From Betaproteobacteria bacterium (GTDB lineage Bacteria > Pseudomonadota > Gammaproteobacteria > Burkholderiales > Burkholderiaceae), in contig JAGWXN010000088.1 in assembly GCA_018969885.1 (NCBI GenBank), positions 1-11,223 on the forward strand: a stretch of 11,223 nt of DNA, in the 5' to 3' direction. The translations under genes and the position numbers were made by a program. Position 1 is the first letter of the stretch. Every line of letters starts with the position of its first letter. Of the stretch, positions 5,002 through 11,223 are shown piece after piece. The notes below the pieces were generated by a model. It ran no database searches. It was given only the letters and a program-made list of their open reading frames with translations, and was not told the origin of the DNA.

Positions 5002-6267
5002 ATGAATCCATTCCTGCATGTCGTCGCGACGCGCGGTCGTGCGCTGCCCTTGCGGCGCCCCGCGGCACCTTTGCCGTACGTTGGCCTGGCCCTCGTACTG
5101 ATGCTCTGTGCCTTCCTCGGCGCCTGCGGCCAGTCAGCCCCGACTGGCGCGCCTGCCACCGGTGCAGCGGCGGCCCCGGCCTCAGCTCCCCCGCCGCCAG
5201 CGGTTGGCGTGGTCACGGTCGCGTTGGGTGAAGTGGGCCTGGTCGAGGAGCTACCAGGCAGGGTGGAAGCTTCGCGTGTGGCACAGGTTCGGGCCCGTGC
5301 GGCGGGAATCGTTCAGCAGCGCCAGTTCCGTGAGGGCGCCGACGTCAAGGCCGGGCAGGTGCTGTTCCGGATCGACCCCGCACCCTATGAAGCCGCCCTG
5401 GCGAGCGCGCAGGCCACACTCGCACGCGCCCAAGCGAATCTTTCTCAGGCTGGCGCGCTCGCCGAGCGCTACCGCCCGCTGGTTGCCGCCAACGCGGTAT
5501 CGAAGCAGGACTACGCCAACGCGGTCGCCTCGCAAAAGCAGGCTGAAGCGGAGGTCCTCGCCGGTCAGGCAGCCGTTCAGACGGCGACCATCAATCTTGG
5601 CTATACCACCGTCACCGCACCGATCTCCGGGCGGATCGGGCGCGCGCTGGTGACCGAGGGTGCCCTGGTGGGCCAGGGGGAAGCGACCCCGCTCGCAATC
5701 ATTCAGCAGATTGAGCCGGTTTATGTGAACTTCACTCAGTCGGCAAACGAAGCTCTGCGCCTTCGACGCGATTTTGAGCAGGGACGGCTCCAGCGCAGCA
5801 CGGGTAACGAAGCGGCTTTGGTTCGCGTGGTGCTCGATGCCGGGACGGTCCACCCGCAAGCCGGGCGGCTGCTGTTTTCTGATTTGACTGTGGACGCCAC
5901 GAGCGGGCAGGTTACCCTGCGCGCCGAAGTGCCGAACCCAGGTGGCGCGCTGCTGCCGGGGCTCTATGTCCGAGTGCGCATTGAACAGGCGAAGGCGTCG
6001 CGCGCCATGCTGTTGCCGCAGCAGGCGGTGTCCCGTGGGAGCCAGGGAGACACCGTGATGGTGGTTGACGCCTCCGGAAAGATTTCAGTGCGGCCCGTGC
6101 GGGTGGGCGGGGCGAGTGCTGGCGACTGGCTGATTCTTGACGGACTCAATGATGGCGAGCAGGTCATCGTCGACGGATTCCAGAAGATCCGCCCGAATCA
6201 GCCGGTACGGCCCGTGCCCTGGACGCCGCCTAAATCGCCCGCGCCGCCGGCCGCCCCGCGTAGCTGA
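5002..6267 (+). CDS. RND efflux periplasmic adaptor (membrane fusion) lipoprotein, AcrA/MexA type
   Basis: A 421-residue adaptor that links the inner membrane pump to the outer membrane channel. The N-terminus carries a lipoprotein signal: hydrophobic VGLALVLMLCAF, then lipobox LGAC with Cys42 as the probable lipidated residue. A flexible Ala/Pro linker (44-67) follows. Next come the first half of the lipoyl-like domain (about 86-127), a helical hairpin rich in Ala/Gln (about 128-195) with R156, L160 and S167 in the Arg-x3-Leu-x6-Ser arrangement that contacts the TolC-type channel, and the second lipoyl half with TVTAPISGRIG (203-213). The beta-barrel and membrane-proximal parts include VDATSGQVTLRAEVPNP and LLPGLYVRV. 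The ATG at 5002 is chosen because it gives the lipoprotein signal and has GGAAG six bases upstream; the open frame extends left over the can promoter without support. The stop is nine bases from the pump gene, whose ribosome site TGAGGA overlaps it. Confidence 0.95.
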   Translation: MNPFLHVVATRGRALPLRRPAAPLPYVGLALVLMLCAFLGACGQSAPTGAPATGAAAAPASAPPPPAVGVVTVALGEVGLVEELPGRVEASRVAQVRARAAGIVQQRQFREGADVKAGQVLFRIDPAPYEAALASAQATLARAQANLSQAGALAERYRPLVAANAVSKQDYANAVASQKQAEAEVLAGQAAVQTATINLGYTTVTAPISGRIGRALVTEGALVGQGEATPLAIIQQIEPVYVNFTQSANEALRLRRDFEQGRLQRSTGNEAALVRVVLDAGTVHPQAGRLLFSDLTVDATSGQVTLRAEVPNPGGALLPGLYVRVRIEQAKASRAMLLPQQAVSRGSQGDTVMVVDASGKISVRPVRVGGASAGDWLILDGLNDGEQVIVDGFQKIRPNQPVRPVPWTPPKSPAPPAAPRS

Positions 6268-6276
6268 GGACGCTTC

Positions 6277-9200
6277 ATGCCACGCTTCTTTATTGACCGG
6301 CCGATATTCGCCTGGGTAGTTTCCCTGTTCATTATCGTGGCTGGGCTGGTCGCCATCCGCCTGCTGCCCATCGCGCAGTATCCGCCGGTTGCGCCGCCCA
6401 CCATCGTGGTCACCGCCACCTACCCAGGCGCATCGGCACAGACGCTCGAGCAGGCCGTCATCAGCGTGATCGAGCAGGAGATCAACGGCTCGCCCGGCAT
6501 GATCTACATGGAGTCGATCGCACAGTCGAACGGTATTGGCTCAATTTCAATCAGCTTCCAGCCCGGCACGAATCCGGACCTGGCTCAGGTCGACGTTCAG
6601 AACCGGCTGTCACGCGCCACGCCCCGGCTCCCGCAGGTGGTCACGCAACAGGGGGTTCGGGTCGAGAAGGCACGCAGCAACTTCCTGCTGTTCGCCATCC
6701 TCACCTCGTCAGACGGATCGTTCACGCCAGTGCAACTTGGCGACTATGCGTCGCGCAATGTACTGCCCGAGATTCAGCGCATTCCCGGTGTCGGCCAGGC
6801 GCAGTTATTCGGTACTGAACAGGCGATGCGCATCTGGCTTGACCCGCAGAAGCTTGCTGGCTTCAACCTGTCTGCCGCCGATGTCGCCGCTGCCATTCGC
6901 CAGCAGAACGCTCAGGTCTCATCTGGGGCAATTGGCGAGTCGCCGCAAGTCGCGGGCCAATCAATGACAGCAACAGTCGTGGTGGGTGGCCAGCTCGGGA
7001 CAGTTGATGAGTTCTCCAATATCGTGCTCCGCGCGAGCACCGATGGTTCAACCGTAAGACTGCGCGATGTTGCACGGGTGGAGCTCAACGCGCAGAGCTT
7101 TGCCACGGCTGCGCGGCTGAACGGCCAGCCGTCCACCGGAATCGGCGTGCAATTGTCGCCCACTGGCAATGCCCTCGGTACGGCAGACGCAATTCGGGCC
7201 CGCATGGCCGAGCTGGCTGCATATTTTCCTCCCGGTATGAAGTGGGAGATCCCCTACGACAGCTCACGCTTCATCCGGATCTCCATTGCACAGGTCGTGC
7301 AAACCCTGTTCGAAGCGATTGTGCTGGTGTTCCTCGTGATGTTCCTGTTCCTGCAGAACTGGCGCTACACGCTGATTCCCACCCTGGTGGTACCGATTGC
7401 ACTTCTGGGCTGTTTTGCCACGCTACTCAGCCTGGGCTACTCGATCAACGTGCTCACGATGTTCGGCATGGTGTTGGTCATCGGCATCGTGGTCGACGAT
7501 GCAATCGTGGTGGTAGAAAACGTTGAGCGCATCATGAGCGAGGAAGGCCTGTCCCCGAGAGAAGCCACGCGCAAGGCGATGGACCAGATCCAGGGAGCAG
7601 TCATCGGCATGACGCTGGTCCTGATTTCCGTGTTCACGCCGCTCGCCTTCTTTCCTGGCTCAGTCGGCAATATTTACCGGCAATTTTCCGTGGTCATGGT
7701 GACCTCAATTGCGTTCTCGGCGCTGATGGCGCTCTCGCTCACGCCGGCACTCTGCGCCACGCTACTGAAGCCGGTCGAAAAGGGGCACCACCTGGCCAGT
7801 CGGGGTCCGTTTGGCTGGTTCAACCGCGGCTTTCTTGCGACCACAAATGGATATCAGGCGCTTGTGAGCCGGATGGTGCGGCGGGCAGCCTGGTACCTGG
7901 TGCTTTACGGCGCCATCGTCGGCGCAGCCGCATGGTTTTATCAGAAGCTCCCCACTTCGTTTCTGCCTTCGGAGGACCAAGGCAGTCTGCTGGTGAGTAT
8001 TCAGCTGCCGCCCGGGGCCACCGTCGAGCGCACGCGTGCTGTCATGGAACAGGTTGAGGGATTCATGCTGAAGCAGCCGGAGGTGCGCAGCATCGTTGGC
8101 GTACTTGGGTTTTCGTTTTCCGGGCAGGGACAGAACGCTGCGCTGGCGTTCGTCACGCTCACCGACTGGAAGGATCGCCTCGCCCCCGACCAGTCCGCGC
8201 AGGCGCTCGCGGGACGGGCATTTCGCGCACTGATGGGCGTACGCGATGCTTTCATCTTCCCCCTCAGCCCTCCGCCTATTCCGGAGTTGGGTGCGGCCAC
8301 AGGCTTCAGCTTTCGGCTGCAGGACCGAGGCGGTAACGGGCGTGACGCGCTGCTCGCGGCGCGCAACCAGATGCTGGGCATGGCATCGCAAAGTCCCGTG
8401 CTGACCCAGGTTCGACCAGACGGCCTGGAAGACGCGCCTCAGTTGCAGGTGGATATCGATCGCGATCGGGCCAACGCGCTAGGGGTTTCCTTTGAGGCGG
8501 TGAACAGCATCCTGTCGACCGCACTGGGCTCGGCTTACATCAATGATTTTCCCAACCGCGGCCGCATGCAGAGGGTGGTTGTGCAGGCCGATGCGCCCAC
8601 GCGAATGCAGCCTGAAGACCTGATGAAGCTCAATGTGGTGAACAGCCAGGGCAAGGCAGTTCCCTTGTCCGCCTTCGCGAGCACCCGCTGGGTAAGCGGC
8701 GCCGCGCAAACGGTTCGCTACAACGGCTACCCGTCCATGCGGATTTCCGGCGCGCCCGCCGCGGGCTACAGCACGGGGGCCGCGATCGCAGAGATGGAGA
8801 GGCTGGCGGCACAGCTGCCCCCTGGGTTTGGCTATGAGTGGACCGGGCAATCTCGCGAGGAAAAACTCGCTGGCTCGCAAGCGATGATTGTTTATGCGTT
8901 TGCGATTCTGGCGGTATTTCTGGTGCTGGCCGCGCTCTACGAGAGCTGGTCAATTCCGGTATCGGTCATTCTGGTGGTGCCGCTGGGTGTGCTCGGCGTG
9001 TTGGTGGCCACGTTGCTGCGCGACTATGCCAACGACATTTATTTTCAGGTTGGACTCGTGACCATCATCGGCATCTCGGCCAAGAATGCGATCCTGATCG
9101 TCGAGTTCGCGAAAGACCTGCAGGAGCAGGGGCGCTCGGTCGTTCAATCGGCCATCGAAGCGGCGCGGCTGCGCTTCCGACCCATCATCATGACCTCGCT

Positions 9201-9420
9201 CGCGTTTGGGCTGGGCGTGCTACCTCTCGCCAAGGCGATCGGCGCCGGATCGGCCAGTCAGCGGGCGATCGGTACCGGGGTGCTGGGCGGGATGGTCACG
9301 GGCACGATACTCGCCGTCGTCTTCGTTCCGGTCTTTTTCGTCGTGATCCGAAGCATTTTTAAGGGTAAGCGCCATCCGGCGCCGGAATCGCCGGCACTGC
9401 CGCCAGGGGGCTCGGCATGA
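6277..9420 (+). CDS. RND (HAE1 family) multidrug efflux pump, inner membrane permease, AcrB/MexB type
   Basis: A 1047-residue proton-driven exporter of hydrophobic and amphiphilic compounds, acting as a trimer in the inner membrane. Length matches AcrB (1049). The first membrane segment lies at about 10-28, after the typical MPRFFIDRPIFAWV start. The proton relay is complete: Asp407 and Asp408 in VVDDAIVVVEN, Lys936 in SAKNAILIVEF, and Arg968 in RPIIMTSLAF. The duplicated architecture is clear, with a periplasmic loop after segment 1, segments 2-6 from about 340, a second loop from about 560, and a final membrane block from about 880. In the binding pocket, Phe136 and Phe178 are kept, Phe612 and Phe614 align with AcrB 615 and 617, and Phe625 with 628. 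Val607 stands where AcrB has Phe610. The stop overlaps the outer membrane gene start as ATGA. The substrate range cannot be read from sequence. Confidence 0.98.
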   Translation: MPRFFIDRPIFAWVVSLFIIVAGLVAIRLLPIAQYPPVAPPTIVVTATYPGASAQTLEQAVISVIEQEINGSPGMIYMESIAQSNGIGSISISFQPGTNPDLAQVDVQNRLSRATPRLPQVVTQQGVRVEKARSNFLLFAILTSSDGSFTPVQLGDYASRNVLPEIQRIPGVGQAQLFGTEQAMRIWLDPQKLAGFNLSAADVAAAIRQQNAQVSSGAIGESPQVAGQSMTATVVVGGQLGTVDEFSNIVLRASTDGSTVRLRDVARVELNAQSFATAARLNGQPSTGIGVQLSPTGNALGTADAIRARMAELAAYFPPGMKWEIPYDSSRFIRISIAQVVQTLFEAIVLVFLVMFLFLQNWRYTLIPTLVVPIALLGCFATLLSLGYSINVLTMFGMVLVIGIVVDDAIVVVENVERIMSEEGLSPREATRKAMDQIQGAVIGMTLVLISVFTPLAFFPGSVGNIYRQFSVVMVTSIAFSALMALSLTPALCATLLKPVEKGHHLASRGPFGWFNRGFLATTNGYQALVSRMVRRAAWYLVLYGAIVGAAAWFYQKLPTSFLPSEDQGSLLVSIQLPPGATVERTRAVMEQVEGFMLKQPEVRSIVGVLGFSFSGQGQNAALAFVTLTDWKDRLAPDQSAQALAGRAFRALMGVRDAFIFPLSPPPIPELGAATGFSFRLQDRGGNGRDALLAARNQMLGMASQSPVLTQVRPDGLEDAPQLQVDIDRDRANALGVSFEAVNSILSTALGSAYINDFPNRGRMQRVVVQADAPTRMQPEDLMKLNVVNSQGKAVPLSAFASTRWVSGAAQTVRYNGYPSMRISGAPAAGYSTGAAIAEMERLAAQLPPGFGYEWTGQSREEKLAGSQAMIVYAFAILAVFLVLAALYESWSIPVSVILVVPLGVLGVLVATLLRDYANDIYFQVGLVTIIGISAKNAILIVEFAKDLQEQGRSVVQSAIEAARLRFRPIIMTSLAFGLGVLPLAKAIGAGSASQRAIGTGVLGGMVTGTILAVVFVPVFFVVIRSIFKGKRHPAPESPALPPGGSA
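9405..9410 (+). promoter_or_regulatory. Ribosome binding site deciding the outer membrane factor start
   Basis: AGGGGG ends six bases before the ATG at 9417. This supports the ATGA-overlap start over the internal in-frame ATG at 9480. Confidence 0.5.
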
Positions 9421-10889
9421 GCGTCGTGATTTCTCCGCGGGCCGTGAGTTCGCCCGCCGTGCGGGGCGTGCCGTGCGCGATGCAGTGCCACGGTTTCGGC
9501 CGTCTCGTGCCACTATTTTTCGTCGCGCTGATCAGCGCCGGCTGCGCCGGACCGCTCGTGCCCTATCAGCGGCCCGCCGCGCCCGTTGCAGCGCAGTATG
9601 CCGACACTTCAGCAGCAATAGCTGCTGAACCCGACGGGCGCCCGGCCGCGCGGCTCGGCTGGCGTGACTACTTTACCGACCCCGCCCTGCAGCAACTCAT
9701 CGAGACCGCACTTGCCGGTAACCGAGACCTGAAGATCGCAACGCTTGCAGTCGAGCAGGCCATCGCGCAACTCGGGCTCCGTGAGGCGGATCGTCTGCCT
9801 ACGGTCGGTGTTGGGATCGCTGGATCGTCGGCCCAACAACCCAACGGCACAACGCTTCGCAGCATCAACAGCGGGCTTCAGCTCTCCGCGTGGGAGCTCG
9901 ACTTCTTCGGACGCCTCGCCATTCTGAGCGATGCCGCGCGCGCGCAGGTCCTGGCTTCAGAAGAATCGGCTCATGCAGCACGTCTTGCGCTGGTGGCAGC
10001 GGTGGCCTCGTCGTGGCTCAACCTGATCGCCGATGAAGAACAGCTTGCGCTGACCCACCAGACGTTGGAAACACGACTCGAGTCGCTCCGTCTCACGCGT
10101 CTTCGCTTCGACAATGGTGCGGCTTCCGAGCTTGACTTCCGCCTTGCTCAGTCGCTCACCGAAGGGGCCCGCGCGGTGCGCGCCCAGCAGGAACGGCAGC
10201 GTTCACTCGATCGCAACGCGCTCGGTCTGCTGGTTGGCAGCCCCGGCGCCCCGCCCCCAACACTCGCCACTAGCCGTCTCGCTGACATCGCCCTGGCACC
10301 GCTTCCTGCGGGCCTGCCATCCGATCTGATCACGTCCCGCCCGGACATCCGCGCTGCCGAGCAGCAACTCATCGCTGCAAACGCCAACATTGAGGCCGCG
10401 CGTTTGGCTTTCCTGCCCCGTATCACGCTGACCGGGGCATTCGGATCGGTCAGCCGTGACCTCGCCGGCCTGTTCGCCGGCGGCAGTTGGGGTTTCAATG
10501 TTGCGCCGGCCTTGCTTCAACCGATATTCGCCAGCGGACGATACGAGTCGACCATGCGCGCAAGCCAGGCCGCGCGCGATATTGCAATTGCGCAGTACGA
10601 ACGCACCATCCAGACCGCGTTTCGCGAAGTGGCCGACGCGCTGGCCGGCCGGCAGACGCTGGTTGACCAGTTGAACGCCCAGAACGGTGTGGTCGACGCA
10701 GAGGCTGCGAGGCTGGAGCTCGCGCGGCTGCGCTACGAAAACGGGATCTCGAGTTACCTCGACCTGCTCGACGCTCAGCGCTCGCTCTTTACCGCCCGCC
10801 AGGCAGTCATCCAAACGCGTCTGCAACTGCTTCAGAACCAGGTTCTGCTCTACAGGGCCCTAGGCGGTGGCGGACTTGAGCGCTCCTAA
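9417..10889 (+). CDS. RND efflux outer membrane factor, NodT/OprM-family lipoprotein
   Basis: A 490-residue outer membrane channel of the TolC superfamily that completes the tripartite pump. A lipoprotein signal is visible: hydrophobic LVPLFFVALISAGC with Cys43 as the likely lipidated residue, followed by VPYQRPAAPVAAQY, which closely resembles the start of mature OprM. The two repeated OEP halves are seen. The first includes WELDFFGRLAILSDAARAQV and LRFDNGAASELDFRLAQS; the second includes LLQPIFASGRYESTMRASQA and LRYENGISSYLDLLDAQRSL, so the internal duplication is evident in the paired R-Y/F-x-N-G motifs. The start overlaps the pump stop by four bases and has AGGGGG upstream. An in-frame ATG at 9480 would give a shorter, more conventional signal peptide of about 21 residues, so the true start is uncertain. 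The end overlaps the convergent dehydrogenase gene by four bases. Confidence 0.96.
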   Translation: MSVVISPRAVSSPAVRGVPCAMQCHGFGRLVPLFFVALISAGCAGPLVPYQRPAAPVAAQYADTSAAIAAEPDGRPAARLGWRDYFTDPALQQLIETALAGNRDLKIATLAVEQAIAQLGLREADRLPTVGVGIAGSSAQQPNGTTLRSINSGLQLSAWELDFFGRLAILSDAARAQVLASEESAHAARLALVAAVASSWLNLIADEEQLALTHQTLETRLESLRLTRLRFDNGAASELDFRLAQSLTEGARAVRAQQERQRSLDRNALGLLVGSPGAPPPTLATSRLADIALAPLPAGLPSDLITSRPDIRAAEQQLIAANANIEAARLAFLPRITLTGAFGSVSRDLAGLFAGGSWGFNVAPALLQPIFASGRYESTMRASQAARDIAIAQYERTIQTAFREVADALAGRQTLVDQLNAQNGVVDAEAARLELARLRYENGISSYLDLLDAQRSLFTARQAVIQTRLQLLQNQVLLYRALGGGGLERS

Positions 10890-11223
10890 ACTGCTGCGCT
10901 GGCCAGCCTCGCCTGAAAGCGCGGCCAGACGTCTGGGTTGACCGCGCGGGGGGCAGGTCCTCCGGCAAGAACCTGCGCGAGCTGATCGGCCGCCCACAAG
11001 GCGATCCGCGCCCGCGCTTCAGTCGTCACGCCAGCAGTATGGTAGGTCGCGACCACCGACTCGTGCTGGAGAAGCGGATCGTCGAGTGGAGGCGGCTCGT
11101 GCTCCCAGACATCTAACCCGGCAGCCCGGATCTGGCCCGACTGGAGTGCCGCGAGCAGCGCACGCTGATCGTGAATACCGCCGCGTGCGGTGCTCACGAA
11201 ATAGGCACCGCGCCTCATCCGAG
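10886..11223 (-). CDS. D-2-hydroxyacid dehydrogenase, C-terminal part (5' end outside window)
   Basis: The last 112 or so residues of an NAD(P)-dependent D-isomer-specific 2-hydroxyacid dehydrogenase, a family that includes phosphoglycerate, glyoxylate and hydroxypyruvate reductases. The frame remains open to the right edge, and the Met at 11218 is internal, matching the alpha-helix/strand unit usually written MKPGA-(L/F)-N-ARGG. The three catalytic positions are recognisable: the Arg in STARGG, the Glu in GLDVWEHEPP, and the His in TYHTAG. The usual TPH before the catalytic His is ATYH here, a small departure. The substrate cannot be told from this end of the protein, since specificity lies largely in the missing N-terminal domain. 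It faces the efflux operon tail to tail with a four-base overlap of the two coding ends and no spacer for a terminator. Confidence 0.87.
   Translation of the reverse strand, partial: RMRRGAYFVSTARGGIHDQRALLAALQSGQIRAAGLDVWEHEPPPLDDPLLQHESVVATYHTAGVTTEARARIALWAADQLAQVLAGGPAPRAVNPDVWPRFQARLASAAV

Noticed and set aside
5251..5859. 202-codon open frame on the minus strand inside the adaptor gene
   Set aside because: The plus-strand frame encodes a textbook adaptor here, and the antisense translation looks like random GC-rich coding.
7762..8391. 209-codon open frame on the minus strand inside the RND pump gene
   Set aside because: It is fully antisense to a conserved region of the pump; the translation is rich in Arg/His/Gln with no family signature.
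8838..9362. 174-codon open frame on the plus strand in an alternative frame of the pump gene
   Set aside because: It overlaps the last membrane block of the pump, whose frame carries Lys936 and Arg968; the alternative frame has no hydrophobic pattern of its own.

Overview
The window is a GC-rich, densely coded segment of a Gram-negative chromosome. A Bug-family periplasmic binding protein sits next to a class III CoA-transferase, and there is a tripartite RND pump with a NodT/OprM-type outer membrane channel. Together these point to Betaproteobacteria, most likely Burkholderiales of the Alcaligenaceae/Bordetella kind. That placement comes from gene content and style, not from a marker gene. 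Nine protein genes fill almost the whole window. No stretch over 300 bases lacks a gene, and I see no tRNA, rRNA, CRISPR array, insertion sequence or integrase.

Layout. (1) 1-836, plus strand: the C-terminal part of a fused TRAP transporter permease, cut by the window edge. (2) 848-4069, minus strand: a tight three-gene run read right to left. It starts with a Bug/TctC-type solute-binding protein (3077-4069), then a CaiB/BaiF class III CoA-transferase (1831-3069), then an AcuI/YhdH-type acryloyl-CoA reductase-like MDR protein (848-1834). The first two genes are 7 bases apart and the last two overlap by 4 bases. (3) 4218-4892, minus strand: a beta-class carbonic anhydrase. (4) 5002-10889, plus strand: a complete RND efflux operon, made of the periplasmic adaptor lipoprotein, the HAE1-type inner membrane pump and the outer membrane factor. 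(5) 10886-11223, minus strand: the C-terminal end of a D-2-hydroxyacid dehydrogenase, cut by the right edge and overlapping the efflux operon tail to tail by 4 bases.

How the genes may work together. The minus-strand run reads as a small carboxylic-acid catabolic cassette: capture in the periplasm, activation to a CoA thioester, then reduction of an enoyl-CoA double bond. The substrate cannot be told from sequence. The binding protein has no TctA/TctB membrane partners in view. The adaptor, pump and channel genes form a canonical drug/solvent efflux system with all key proton-relay residues present, but no adjacent TetR/MarR-type repressor is visible. The carbonic anhydrase is transcribed divergently from the efflux operon across a 109-base gap that must hold both promoters.

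Nothing here amounts to a clearly undescribed system. The points most worth a second look are a perfect 12-base palindrome inside a longer imperfect inverted repeat in front of the catabolic cassette, a possible leaderless carbonic anhydrase transcript, sequence departures in the AcuI-like enzyme's cofactor loop and substrate region, and the orphan state of the binding protein.
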